From: Ramichloridium luteum
Lineage: Eukaryota; Ascomycota; Dothideomycetes; Mycosphaerellales; Dissoconiaceae
DNA length: 64,000 bases
Assembly (NCBI GenBank): GCA_002368545.1
Contig: MTSC01000001.1
Coordinates: forward strand, 1,018-65,017
Direction of reading: 5' to 3'
In this document: positions 40,801 to 51,523 of the stretch, piece by piece
Layout: every line of letters starts with the position of its first letter
Numbering within the stretch: position 1 is the first letter of the stretch
Made by a program: the position numbers and the translations under genes
The notes under the pieces: model-generated
The model's input: only the letters and a program-made list of their open reading frames with translations
Told to the model about the DNA's origin: nothing
Databases searched by the model: none

Positions 40801-42675
40801 TCCGATAGCCTTGTCAACATGTCATTGGCAGCGACTTCAAATGGGCAGCTGGATTCCGACGCAGATCTTGATGCTGTCTTCGCTAGTGGCAACTCGATGG
40901 ATGAAGGGTTGATGCGGAGAGTTTTCGCGAGAATCGTGCAGCGCGCTGCAGTGGCGAAACCTAGCCATGCAGACGGTGGTGGTGTCAAGGTCTGTGCTTG
41001 GTTACGCCAGCTGAGGGCGCTGGACGCGACTGCATTAGAAGCAATTGTTCGGGCGTACATCGACAGTGCTCTGACAAACCCAACGGATGTGGATGAGTTT
41101 GAGAGGATGGTCCGTGGTCTGGTTGTGGAAGAATACCTGGACCTCAGCGACGTTGCGGCAGCTGCCTTAGCCGGTAGCGAGAAATCTATAATGGCCTCGA
41201 CGGCGTTATTGGTCTTTCTTCGCGGTCGTCCCGCACAGAGATTTCTTCCACCCATGGAGGAATATCGCTTTGCCACACGACGCGAGCGGTTCGTACGCGA
41301 GCAAGGGTCCTCCATTGTCAAGCTAGTAGTTGCTGCGCTCGGCGCTTCAGAAGGCGCTCCTGCTTCGGCTGACAACGTTGACTTGGCTGAGCTCGTTGTC
41401 GGTCTCGTCGCCTCTAGTGACCAAGCTACAGAGTTCAGGTCATTGGTTGCGGAACACATGGGCAGTGCAGTCTTCACAGCGAATTATGGACGACTACTTA
41501 TGACGAGCTTGGCACGCAAAAGCCGCGACGAGGATGCTCATCGCAACGGAAAAAGTCCGTCTCTGATGAACCCGGAGCAAGTCGTTCAGCGTGCCACGCC
41601 GCTGTCAATTTTCTTCTGTGCTGGCATGCTTGATCTTTTCGGTCGATCCACCGCCGCGCATGCGGCGCAGCTCACGGCCCGTGTTCAATCAGCTGTCCTC
41701 GAAGCCATCCGTGCCGGCTCTGAAGTTTGGCCGCAGCTGCTTCGATACTCTGGTCCCGAAGCGATCCGAAGTATCTATCTCTGGGCGCGAGAATTGATTC
41801 TACCACTCTCGGGTGTCAGCGACGGTTGTGGTGAAGAACCCTCGGCTGATGAGAGACACACTCTAGAGATCCTCGATGTTGCATACCATGCGACGCAGGA
41901 CGCGAATAGCATGACGATTATGGCGACGATCGCGGAGCAGGTCAAGGCAATCGATGCACAGCTTGCTTCTCCGTTCGCTGCAGCGAACGTGGTCACATCC
42001 GAGCAGACGTCACAAACACGCGATCCTCAAGCTAGACTGCCCTTACTTCTGCATCTCAGTGTGCTTTATTCTTCCTCCGACGCGGCGACAGAAGAATCAG
42101 AGACAACCCGTCGCGACCTCCTTGCAACACTCTGTTCGCTCCTTCAAAACCCACGTCTGCACCAACAACATCCGACAAGCACGCTCGAATTTCTATTTGA
42201 CGTCGCGGCTTTCCTCGCCGACTCGCTCCCAGACGCCGTTCTTGCAACTGTCGCCCGCGGCTTGCCCGGTGCTGCACGGGACTCCCGCCTCGTCTCGATC
42301 CTCGCCCTGAATCTTACTACGCACACCTGGCTCGCGCTCGCCACGCACCCATCTTCGGGCCCAGCAGGCGCGTCTCAGCAACAGCGTCTGCTCGCCAAGC
42401 AAAACTCTTCGGCGGCTGCGGCTAGGGGTGTCCCTCCTCACGGTCAGGCGCCAACTTCGGCGGCTTCTTCGCCTTCATCATCGCAGCAGCAATCGCAGTC
42501 ACAGCAACAGCAATCTTCGAAACCCTCGTTAGCGCTCATGCGTGGTTCAGCTGCGGACTCGCGTGAGACGAAACTCGTCCCCTTTCCGCTGCGAATGTGG
42601 GAGATCATCCCATCGGTTGGGGGCGAGAATGATACAAGTTTGAGTTTAAGTCTGTTTGGGGCCAGGAAGGCATGA
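37822..42675 (+). CDS. MED12: Mediator subunit 12 (CDK8 kinase module)
   Basis: Subunit Srb8/Med12 of the Mediator kinase module, which with CycC, CDK8 and Med13 represses or tunes RNA polymerase II transcription. Single exon of 1617 residues, the expected size, ATG at 37822. Residues 1-150 are disordered (Pro, Gln, Ser) with an acidic patch VIDLEEEDEEEND. The Med12 domain is at about 189-227 (PPPKIVADFHPWNGQHPEDV, VIKGGFFDKG). A helical repeat region follows. DYAIKLTACFYTERLVDQDF and LDWSCSIYRVGTSRIFL are characteristic. The C-terminus is poly-Gln/Ser (about residues 1545-1575) and ends with LVPFPLRMWEIIPS, the usual terminal motif. A fully intron-free 4.8-kb gene is unusual in this window, but no frame break is seen. 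Confidence 0.92.
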   Translation: MDYRPQQGTQRPPPQQHHRALSGGSVYAVHPSLRRPAAGPSRLSNVRAVSQPSAASSAGSHIDLTANNTGLVTNDMRLSSAASILPNTSSAGGQVYASPEVIDLEEEDEEENDRLAKRARTGNGKIQATSDEPTVDADTAHRIVPGAALPRLPRQTFNMSVSAMQNDRSRNRTAADRAARRADNLEPPAMATRLPPPKIVADFHPWNGQHPEDVMNDVVIKGGFFDKGAGTNSMGIGGSNSINGSGSNNSNSTTETASARPTIWHGLNQKNHIPLQFLATLYAAVLEKRQILGRHVPPSSATGFKPPPRVTITDSKREAWLRDLANPDVPLRKQSRNIPYGIRGKLLMEQCLSKRIPLARAVWLAKCVGANELRASRRKGASTAGAGGSNTVAAAGAGAGGEDKWIREWTTHIQQFLEGVIATCDQTATSQHQQQQDQQTPQDSWRERMDYAIKLTACFYTERLVDQDFFLNWIVSSFARATEDRLPVWIIFVQLYWKDLTAHGRRGRKLAGAILQKLEAIAQSDRPRTTAPLRARLGKLLAVLGDKQRGCLVMPKVWGKYKHLLQLSKQHDAETEILDPSARTNIFARNERLLGPLSRTTENTPSPILDLYTLLDGLRLHQEFDIEALTLKCLACIPNNTSQPQQLINALLDWSCSIYRVGTSRIFLTARILAQLRLHHRTQQTDTDPYVFSYLRTAESTLLHSENLFRVLAELVRLGAFALGRYMQWLLTSGVVSGENATLAAGFLHAVSTDSLPSHLRGTRAMLIKRVEAGTNHVPGLNEELLSTRVAAVFEAIANGEDTKIQEREVLEEVLAGTSRLAYRGSVFLPQLAKIEEPPYRLNALCFLRAVMERCLDGDGLVELVSWACPPTDSCFKTATVQASSLQETDTKFLGAAADTLARHAATFAVLEQLQPLRAAILARYRVLRTSAPLDRQLIIAVQGLLSSTLADSSRIGSSADSVQSSAATALKLLAEDLTLADQQTALAVCSPASDSLVNMSLAATSNGQLDSDADLDAVFASGNSMDEGLMRRVFARIVQRAAVAKPSHADGGGVKVCAWLRQLRALDATALEAIVRAYIDSALTNPTDVDEFERMVRGLVVEEYLDLSDVAAAALAGSEKSIMASTALLVFLRGRPAQRFLPPMEEYRFATRRERFVREQGSSIVKLVVAALGASEGAPASADNVDLAELVVGLVASSDQATEFRSLVAEHMGSAVFTANYGRLLMTSLARKSRDEDAHRNGKSPSLMNPEQVVQRATPLSIFFCAGMLDLFGRSTAAHAAQLTARVQSAVLEAIRAGSEVWPQLLRYSGPEAIRSIYLWARELILPLSGVSDGCGEEPSADERHTLEILDVAYHATQDANSMTIMATIAEQVKAIDAQLASPFAAANVVTSEQTSQTRDPQARLPLLLHLSVLYSSSDAATEESETTRRDLLATLCSLLQNPRLHQQHPTSTLEFLFDVAAFLADSLPDAVLATVARGLPGAARDSRLVSILALNLTTHTWLALATHPSSGPAGASQQQRLLAKQNSSAAAARGVPPHGQAPTSAASSPSSSQQQSQSQQQQSSKPSLALMRGSAADSRETKLVPFPLRMWEIIPSVGGENDTSLSLSLFGARKA

Positions 42676-43728
42676 ATGTGGGAAATTCTTATGATGTCAT
42701 GAAAGTGTGATGATTTGCTTTCACTTCTTTGCTGGCGACTAGGCGTTCATGGATGGGAGTCGTTTCGCTTGTTTACTGTACCATCCTGATGGGATGACGA
42801 CGAGGTTGGATATGGGGGGTGAGAGTGGCTTGCGCTTCGCCACTGGGGACCATTTCTGTGTTGTCGCATTATCGGCTCGGTGCATGTCTGCATTATGTCC
42901 GGGTTTTCAACATCCATTGTCATGATTGTCATAGTACGTACAAGATCAACCCGCGTGGTCAGGGATATACAATCCTTGAATATTCTTCGATATCTTTGTG
43001 CATCTCTTTCACTCTCCAAATGGCTCCGAGACCCTTTCGCCCGCTTCTCATTCATTCCTTGTGTCGACTACGAAACCCTCAATGTGTACACTGTGGCTTC
43101 ATCACGCAGAGATTTCACGCTACTGCGGCCTGTCTGGGACATCATTTGGCAGAACGAGAAAAGTTGTCGAGTCTCAAGTCATTCGATTGTCAACCTTGGT
43201 CTTGCAGATATCATGTTTCACAGTCGTCTTCACTATAAGTATCACTTCCTCTTCCACCGGATCGAAGACACAGCATGAAAAAGCGAGAGCCTGCAAAGAA
43301 GTGGTGCTGTTGCCGTCAAGGTATGGTAGTCAAATCGAAGCGGAAGCTCGTTCCATGAACGCATAGACTGTTTGGCCAGAACGTCCACCCGCATACATCA
43401 CGAAGCTAACCGTAGCTGATGATATACTCGTGAAAAGGTCTACCATGGCAAAGAGGTCTGGATCATGGCTCAGCGAACGCACGATAGCCATTACTTGCAG
43501 AGATTGTCCTCTCAGATGCCTTGTCCGTTATCGAGAGATTGGGCAGTGTGGGCAGGTAATGCACAAAAGACCCCGCAAGTGTCTGTTGAAGGCGCTTCGG
43601 CCGCTGCCGAAGCTTTGAACCGGTGCACACTTCAAAGGCCATAGAGCCAAGAATTTATGATAGCAGATTGAGAAGGACTTGCTCGGAACCAACAGCAATT
43701 GAAAGCAATCCAGAGCAGTGAGATAGAG
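42676..43728. other. gene-free stretch
   Basis: One kilobase between MED12 and MTQ2. Overlapping open frames of 100-140 codons occur on both strands but share no recognisable features. I call none. Confidence 0.4.
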
Positions 43729-44520
43729 ATGGTTTACCTCTCCACGCCGTCTACATCACACGTTGACTACTCGCACATCTACGAACCGGCAGAAGACTCT
43801 TACTTCTTCCTCGATGTTTTCTCAAGTACATCCGAGCAGGAATTCCTGCAGAAGCAGTTTTCGATACCGTCAACTTCACCTCTAGTGCTGGAGGTCGGCA
43901 CCGGGTCTGGCGTTGTCGTCTCTTTCGTGACCGCCCATTGTGCCCAGATTTTCGGACGCCATGACATCGCTAGCCTGGGCACCGATTTGAACGCCTTCGC
44001 CTGTGCCGCGACAAAAAATACTGCCCGGCAGGCGATCGCAGATGTGTCACAGAGTGATGCGGCCGTCGTGTATACAGCATCGTACCTCGACAGCGTGCAG
44101 GGCGACCTCACAGCGCCCCTTCGAGCCGGGATTGTTGACGTGCTGATCTTCAACCCTCCATATGTACCTACCGAAGCCCTCCCACGTCAGGAATTCGACG
44201 ATTCGGATGCTGCAACATCATTGACGGGTCACGCAAAGTTCGAGCGAGATTCGCACCTCCTCGCACTATCATATGCTGGCGGCCACAACGGCATGGAGAC
44301 GACAGATCGGCTATTGGCACAGCTGCCGGATGTTCTGAGTTCGCGCGGCGTCGCCTACGTATTGCTCTGTGCACAGAATAAGCCGGACAGCGTTGCGAGC
44401 CGCATTCGATCATGGCCGGGTGGCTGGTCCACGGAGACGGTCGCGATTAGTGGCAAGAATTCTGGATGGGAGCGCCTTTGCATTCTCCGGATATGGCGTA
44501 CTAGCGCCGTGAATGGATGA
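43729..44520 (+). CDS. MTQ2: eRF1 methyltransferase catalytic subunit
   Basis: N5-glutamine methyltransferase of the HemK/PrmC family, which with Trm112 methylates the GGQ motif of release factor eRF1 in the cytosol. First ATG at 43729 (upstream codons lack ATG); 263 residues, single exon. YEPAEDSYFFLDVF (about 19-32) is the substrate-side signature of Mtq2. SAM motif I is LEVGTGSGVVVSF and the catalytic NPPYVPT follows FN at about residue 143. The C-terminal half has the usual LPDVLSSRGVAYVLL strand and NSGWERLCILRIWR. Trm112 is not in this window. Confidence 0.92.
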   Translation: MVYLSTPSTSHVDYSHIYEPAEDSYFFLDVFSSTSEQEFLQKQFSIPSTSPLVLEVGTGSGVVVSFVTAHCAQIFGRHDIASLGTDLNAFACAATKNTARQAIADVSQSDAAVVYTASYLDSVQGDLTAPLRAGIVDVLIFNPPYVPTEALPRQEFDDSDAATSLTGHAKFERDSHLLALSYAGGHNGMETTDRLLAQLPDVLSSRGVAYVLLCAQNKPDSVASRIRSWPGGWSTETVAISGKNSGWERLCILRIWRTSAVNG

Positions 44521-44792
44521 TGTGCTCTGTTATAAGAAGAATGCTACAGTGGTATGGGGGTGTCTACCTGCACCTGACCTACCTAGGGGTACCTAGAGCT
44601 TCGGCTGACTAAAATCCTCAATGGACGGGATGCCCGTCGTCGGGCATACGGAACCGCCGGCTTGCCCGACTTTCATCTATGTAAGCGGGCAGAGGAGACG
44701 CGCAATTCGTGTAGAAATTTGAACACAAAGATATCCCTGCCATAGATATATATCGAGCCGAGAGGAGAGAACTGTGCAGAAGCTTCAGCAAA

Positions 44793-45578
44793 ATGGCTAC
44801 CCCACAGTCAATTCTGAGGAATTGCCGCAAAGTAACTTCTTCCTGTGCGTAGAGCCCACCGCACGCGACAGCTAAGCTTCTTCACCAGGTTATATGCATT
44901 GGCCGCAACTATGCCGACCATATCACCGAGCTGAACAACCAACGGCCGAAGCAACCTTTCTTCTTCCTCAAGCCGCCCACCTCCATCCTCCTCCCAAATG
45001 CCGGCCCAATCCTCCGACCGAAGGGCGTGAGCCTCCACTATGAGGTCGAGCTTGGTCTCGTCATCGGCAAGCCGATTCGCGACCTGACGCCACCGGCGTC
45101 GGCTTCCGCAGACAGCAGCGACAACTCTTGGTGGCAGCCTTCTATTGCGCACTACCTCCTCTCGATCGACATGACTGCGCGGAACGTGCAGGACGAGGCG
45201 AAGCGGAAGGGTCTGCCCTGGGACATTGCCAAGGGCTTCGACACCTTCCTGCCCATTTCCGAGCCGATCGCGGCGTCCACGATCAAGGACCCGCACGATG
45301 TGGAGCTGTACCTGAACGTCAATGGGAAAGAGCGGCAGCGGGATAGCACGGCGCTGATGCTGTTCCGCATTGGCCGCCAGCTAAGCGACATCTCGCGCGT
45401 CATGACGTTGGAAGAGGGCGATATTGTGCTCACAGGCACGCCGAAGGGCGTCGGGCCGGTCGAGACGGGAGATGTCATTGAGGCTGGTCTGCGGGTTGGA
45501 GGGAAAGAGTTGAACGAGGCGAAGATCAAGGTAGGCGTGGAGGATCGGACGGGACCATACGAGTTTCGAGAGACATAG
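44793..45578 (+). CDS. fumarylacetoacetate hydrolase family protein, FAHD1-like
   Basis: Predicted acylpyruvate hydrolase/oxaloacetate decarboxylase of the FAHD1 type, often mitochondrial. Two exons, 44793-44831 (39 nt, 13 codons) and 44889-45578; the phase-0 intron of 57 nt has GTAACT, branch GCTAAG and CAG. The product is 242 residues, the normal size. VICIGRNYADH opens the fold; HYEVELGLVIG carries the metal-binding acidic residues; YLLSIDMTARNVQ and GLPWDIAKGFDTFLP are conserved; GDIVLTGTPKGVGPVETGD closes the active site. No strong presequence is seen in the 13-residue first exon. The exact substrate is not fixed by sequence. Confidence 0.9.
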
Positions 45579-47108
45579 ACAACAGAGTCGCTGTGAGATA
45601 GCAAAATTTCAAAGGCATCGACCTTGGAAATAGCAAAACACCAAGGTATTAGCCCCATGTCTATGGAGGTTGATCAGATGGAGCCGTGGTCACCGCAAAT
45701 AATTCTCCAGGCCATGGATGAGTAAGTGCTGGCTCTAAGGTGTTGTGCAAATCACAAGGAGCGCCGTGCACGTATTAGTCGCACCAGAGTATTGGAGGCA
45801 TTTGCCAACAGTAGGAACTACTCATCCCACGCCGATTTGCAAATTTGATCACGGCTTGTGTCAAAGTAAGACCACATCGATATCACGAAATCATGCCATA
45901 GAGAAGTGAGAGCAGTATCGGCGATTGCGGCTGACGACGTCACTGGGACAAGTAACGAGGCTGGCAGGAGACATTTCAACAGGACTATTTCTGTCAAATG
46001 GTCCCTGCAGGCAATCTACCTGAGACTGCGATGGGCCATTCTAGGAACTGCTTTACGACGCCGGTCTGTTCAGCACAGTAGCCCAGGTTCGCAAACTGCA
46101 CTGACCCAAAGGAGGACCCTGGCCCCTTGGGAGATTTGACCGAATTAAACTTGCCAACGGCTGACGCACTCGTGGCCGCCTTGCCCGCCCGCGCGGTCCA
46201 CTGTCCGCACAGCATGAAAGCCACGCTCGAGGTCGAGACTTGCACGTTACCAAGTGCTCACCAAATTCGCACAAAAGCAGGAGTTACAAGAGGGGAGTGA
46301 GGGGACACTGGTTTCTAGAAGACAAGGATGGGGCTGCAACTGCAAGTTCATGCAGGGTCGCATCATCGACCAGGCAGCCCGCCAGCTCACAGTCTTGAGA
46401 ACCAGGAATCCTTGTCCTCTGTCAATCCTCTAGACTAGACACCGAACTGCTGTTCCTTCGAACCTCTGAGCGGTACTTACTGCGTGTTGACCATGTTGCG
46501 CGGGTGATATTGGCACCCATGGTATGGAATCTATGGATAAGATACAGCCGGGGATCCAAGATGAGACAATGCAGCCCGTGCCATCGAGAATTGATGATTT
46601 TCTGGTCCAGGCACAGAGCAACGGACGGCGGCGCCGCCTCCGCGATCAATTGTCCGATTCCGCAAGCTAGTAAAATCGGGCTAGAGATGCCTTTAGACTT
46701 TCGATAATGCCTTGCGCACTCTTCTGTGCAGTGTAAGTTACGCGACGACCTGCGTGTCCTGCCACCGTTGGCTAGCGGCTGTGCCAACGGAGACGTAACT
46801 TGCAGCCAGTACTGTGCTGCTGCTTCTTGGGGCCCCATGATTCTGGTGTGCGGGTAATGTGGCAGCCGTCGCGTGTTTGCGATAGAGTGCGCTCCAACAG
46901 CATATCCCGCATTGGACCTTCGTCGTTTCAGCTCTTGTTTCCCTTTGGAGCCTCCCGACGTGCGTTTCTTGGACTATTGGTTGGATGAGCGCGCCGGCTG
47001 CTCTGCCTTGAATGCTGCATATCGACCCGGAGACGCTGAAACGACGATGACTCTGCATTGCTGAGCGTTGAACCAGAGCGGCGACGCATCCGTCGCCTGG
47101 CGGCCACC
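45579..47108. other. gene-free stretch
   Basis: 1.5 kb without a supported gene. Open frames such as 46422-46838 (minus) lack domains. The last few hundred bases are the leader of the 7-TM gene. Confidence 0.4.
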
Positions 47109-49103
47109 ATGGCATCACAGGACAATGTCAGTAATGAACAGCCTGTCGCAGGTCTCGAGAACCCTCGAGAATCGCGCATCGCCAGGATCGATACCGAGTC
47201 TCTCGAGGACAGGATCACTGACAGAAATGATCTCAGTTCCCCATCCTCGCCACTTCGAACCGACCACATCTACCATCTTACCAGATCTTAGGCGAAGTGC
47301 CTTCTGTCATTCCTGATATTCCGGTCAGCACCATATTTCTGGTGCTTTTCCTTCTCTCCGCTGCCGGCCATGGTTTCATTTACTATTCGAATACGCGACA
47401 TGAGCGGAAATTTATCTTCAGCGCGGCGATTTTGGGTACGTGAAGGGCATACTTGGAAGAGCTGGCGAGGATCAGAGTGTGAGAGGGCGATGAAATACGA
47501 AACATGTCTGACATTGTCAATTACAGGCTTCTGCGTCACCCGGATAATGTCTATTTGTCTACGAATGGGATGGGCCTCCAATCTGGACAATGTGGCACCG
47601 GCCACCGCTGCCACCATCTTCTCTTATATCGGCACGCCGATCCTCTTCATCACGAACCTCTATTTCGCCGAGCGCATCGTGCGCGGACAGCATCCTACTT
47701 TTGGCTGGTCAACGGCATGTTCCCTGGTCATCCCAGTGTCCCTTGTTATTCTTATCATAACCTTTATTTGCCTCATGGCATCCGCGATCCTTGCCTTTGA
47801 TACAAACACCAATGCGCAGCAACATTCAGCTCGCGCGCTTGAGCAATATGGGTTGACGATTTATGCGATTGCCGCCCTACTACCGATCCTCATCACCGGA
47901 GCCTCGACCTGCGCCCGCGCGCATCCCTACATCAGACGTACGAAGACCATGGACAAATTCGGCGCGGGTAGCATGCACGCGAAGATTGCCATTGTGCTCA
48001 CGTCTGGGAGCATTCTTTCGCTGAGTGCGTGGTATTGCGCTGGAGTCTCATACAGCGCTCCATTACGGCAGGACTCACCAGATCGGCCTGGTTATCTCTC
48101 TCAGGCTGCTTTTTATGTTTTCACCTGGATGCTGGAATTCATAATCGTGGCAGGCTGGCTCGCGGCGCGCGTGGACCGCCGCTTCTTCGTCCCTGATCGC
48201 GCAAAGGGTCCGTTCTCGTATGCCGGAGGTTTCGTGTTCGCTGGAGAGCCCGGAAACGAAAAGCCACCGCGGCACCGCAGCGACGGCGAGGAACCCAGCG
48301 GCGAGGTTGCTACTGGCGGCACGAACACGACGAACTCGAGCGGCTACAATTCCGGCTCTTCCACAGCCCAACACTCTTCGCTCGCAGGCTCCATCACCCC
48401 GTCCACAACTCGCGCTCGGTCACAGTCCCGCGGTCGGCGATCCGGGATCCGCCATAGTGCGCATACCACACACACCTCGAATCACTCACCGCGCCGCTCG
48501 CGGGCCAGCTTAGCCAGCCGCCTGAGCCGTGCAAGCAGTCGGTCGCTGAACCGGGAGGAACGCATCTCGTGGGGTGGAATTCCACGGGACGCAGTCATGC
48601 CCGCTTACGGCGAGAACGGCGAAGAGCTGCCGTACGGAGCATGGACGACGACGATGACTGCGCACGCGAACGAGAGCAAAACGGGCATCGCCCTGCCGTT
48701 AGGCGAAGATGACGCCGATGTCGAGGGCGTCGGCATCGCGGATGGCGGCGAAGGATTCGAAGACGCACCGCCTGCGCAACCTCCGGTTCCGTTCCAGGCG
48801 CAGCACCAATACTCGTACCCCCTCCAGCAGCAGGCCAGCCGACAGAACCTCGTCCAGCACGATTTCAACCACCCGGATTACTACGACCCCTATGATACCC
48901 AGTTCCCAAGCACCACCGGTGTGGATGTCGAGAACGCGGAAGAATTGGGTTTCAACGAGCGCACTGGCAAGTGGACCTTGCGACCGATCTCGGCGGCGGC
49001 CGTCGCGGCGCGGCAACGCGAGAGTAAGGTGCTGGAGCAGTTGCAGCAAGAGATGCAACGGAGACAGTCGATGCACCAAGGTCAGCCCGGAGAAGCTGTT
49101 TGA
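47109..49103 (+). CDS. fungal seven-transmembrane protein of unknown function
   Basis: Proposed exons 47109-47126, 47237-47435 and 47527-49103, giving 597 residues. The start ATG at 47109 sits in a perfect CCACCATGG context, but the frame encoding the membrane protein has a stop at 47228-47230. A first intron (GTCAGT donor at 47127, CTCAG acceptor at 47236) is therefore needed; the 18-nt first exon is inference. Intron 2 (GTACGT, CAG, 91 nt) is clear. From SYQILGEVPSVIPDIPVS onward there are seven hydrophobic spans (last: VFTWMLEFIIVAGWLA), then a 300-residue Ser/Arg/Gln-rich cytosolic tail. Relatives in filamentous fungi are labelled GPCR-like but have no known ligand. Confidence 0.78.
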
Positions 49104-50251
49104 AACGGATCGAAGGAACATGCTTCATATCAGCCTTGGCCAGGATGTGCGCCACCACAGCGCGTACAGCCTCTAGCGAACTTCGTGCGCGCAACAATCC
49201 GATGGCAAGCAGTGATCCTCACCAGGAAAGATTCTGCTGTGCTCGGGCCTCCCATCGTGCGACTACTCCTATGAATCTCCACCGGAGCAAGCGCCTTGTG
49301 CATAGTGAGAGGAGCCACCGAAGCTGTCTCCACACAGAAATCCTGTCTGACATCGGAGAGTCTGCTCGACTGCTTCCACATATTCGGCGCATGTGACCCA
49401 TCAATGACACCGCCACGGTGCTTTACACTGTGGGTTGTGAAAACGGTTGGCAGTAGCCAGGGCCCTCCCAGCTCGTCTGTTCCCGCGACCAGCGTTGTCG
49501 AATTCGAAGATGCAGGCCTCCGGCGAGCTCGTTACGACGAGCAAGGCGCACGGAACCACAGGGAGCACGATTAGAAAATTGCCGCAATTTCTTGGAGTAG
49601 CTGGAGAGTCGTTCAGCGATCGACGACATCGCCAGAGTTGGAACGATATGGCAGAGCTCAGTGCTCGCGTCCTCCACACGAGGTTAACAATCGCCGACGC
49701 TTCGAACGTTAGGCAGGACTGGTCAGTCAGCACATGCATCCTTCTAGATGCATCCGCCTACGATATAGTGAAACAACACGAATCCATAATATAAAATTTC
49801 TGCTACTCGAATCTCCCTCCCACCGTTTGGACTCTACGAGCTGTAATGGAACAGCTTGGGCCGCTCTGTGCCGTTAGGGTTGGACCATCAATTTTTCGGG
49901 TTCGCCTCTGTTGGGGTTACTACTATGTGCATGGATACAACTTATCTTATGTGTGTCTGTTCGCGCGGTGACATTATCTAGATGACGCATCACTTTATGT
50001 GAGGTTACTTTACCGTCCTTGCAAGCAATGGAGATTTGGTTCAACATTGATCGTTAGTTGTAATTCCCATGAATTTGACATCGAGGTTGAAATTTGTAGT
50101 TCAAATAAATACATACTCGCTAGCATTTAACCCTGCAACGTATTGTCCACCCAGAATAAACTCAACACATGTGAAAACCCACTGCGGTGCAAGATAACTA
50201 ACAACGTAGTCGTACATGTAGACATTCATCAATTCAACAAAGTACATAATT
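49104..50251. other. intergenic between convergent genes
   Basis: 1.1 kb of 3-prime flank for the 7-TM gene and the GDSL esterase. The right half is AT-richer and may hold the esterase terminator region. No coding sequence supported. Confidence 0.4.
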
Positions 50252-51523
50252 TCAAGCGACCAACTTCTTCGCAGCCGCAAAGATACCCTTGCCCATCTCC
50301 CGCTGAATGACCTCACCTGGATGCAGGAAGTCGTACCAAAGGCAAAGGGTGTCCTTTCCATAGCTGAAGCAGTTGTCGTTGCGGGCACCGTAGTCCTTGT
50401 AGTTGTCCATGACCTGGTTGAAGACGTCCGCGGTCTCGAACACGATGGACGACGCGTCGGCATTCGCGGCCAGGAAGTCCTTGTTCCCCTGCCGGAACGT
50501 GGTGCTCCAAGTATTGGCGAGATGCTTCGCCAGTGGCATCATCTCCGGGTTGAAGTCGGCGTAGGATGGAACTCGGTGCATGGCTGAGAAAAGTCATCAA
50601 TACAAAGATCTCGTGAGGACTCGATAGAGGTCGTCTCAGGACTTACGTGGAACCAGCATGTGGACGAATTTCCGGGCACCGAAATCATATTGGCGTTGAA
50701 CTAGAGTCCAGAAGTCGCCGACCTGGGCCTTGATGAGCTTCTCCATCTCATCTTTTGGCAGCTTGGAGTGCAGTTGCGTTGCTGTGAGGTCGTTGCTATG
50801 ACCGCTTAGCCGGGACGTTCAGAGATATCGGAAGGTAATTCTGAACGATAACTCACACTCCGAACCAATTGAAGAAAATACTATTCTCGCCGGTCCACGG
50901 CACTGCTTTGCTGTGGAACTTCTCGAAATGGCCCATCTGATCGACCATATCCCGCACGGGGGATTGGATAGCCATCAAAGTCGGGTCGAAGACCTTACCA
51001 AGGCGGGTGAAGTTCACCACGTTGCCCGGCGTCGCATAGTTATACACCAGCGCACCTTTCGGTGCGGAATCCACGAAGATGTCGACCCAGATGTCACCGC
51101 CAGAGAACGTTCCTTCGTCCTTGGTCGCCGGGAGGTAGCCAAGGGGATTCTCGTCCGTCGGCACGAGTGGCGCCGACGGTACGAAGCCTGCATGCGAATG
51201 CGACGAGTAGGAGTCGCCACTGAGTTACCGTTAGCTTCTGATCTCGAATACAGGTAGCTTCTGTGGTTTTTAGCGAGTTCTCACAAGATAAATAGGTACT
51301 GGCGCTTTGAGCCTGCGGCCGTTTTGGGCCGACTCGGGGTGATCACATCCGGAACCGTGAGTCCAGGCGCGCTCTTTTCGGATTCTGTCGTCGTCGTCGT
51401 ACTGCTTGACGTCGAGGTCAAGGAAGACCCATGTTGCACTTGACCATACCCATAGAAGATTATCAGAGCAACAACCAAGAATAGCCCGACTTGCTGCACC
51501 AGGCGCTTCTGTCGCGGCTGCAT
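50252..51523 (-). CDS. GDSL-type esterase, carbohydrate esterase family 16-like
   Basis: SGNH hydrolase predicted to deacetylate oligosaccharides (CE16 acetylesterase type). Four exons, 51523-51285, 51219-50857, 50795-50647 and 50583-50252; introns of 65, 61 and 57 nt with GTGAGA, GTGAGT and GTAAGT donors. The product is 360 residues. Residues 11-26 form a hydrophobic N-terminal segment (VGLFLVVALIIFYGYG), either a signal peptide or a type II anchor, followed by a Ser/Thr-rich stalk. Block I is FGDSY (Ser83), completed across intron 1. Block III is GVND (Asn202), split by intron 2. Block V is DFLHPGE (Asp335, His338). Typical CE16 features LVYNYATPGN and the G-E-N-S-I-F-F-N-W segment are present. 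Secreted or wall-anchored localisation is inference. Confidence 0.88.

Noticed and set aside
40530..41477. 315-codon minus-strand frame inside MED12
   Set aside because: Ser/Ala/Arg-rich shadow of the MED12 reading frame with no family features.
47058..47291. Separate small gene before the 7-TM protein
   Set aside because: Its second half overlaps the proposed first intron and exon 2 of the 7-TM gene, and it has no features of its own.
37822..49103. Secondary-metabolite gene cluster around the LaeA-like gene and onward
   Set aside because: No PKS, NRPS, terpene cyclase, DMATS or pathway transcription factor is present; neighbours are housekeeping genes.
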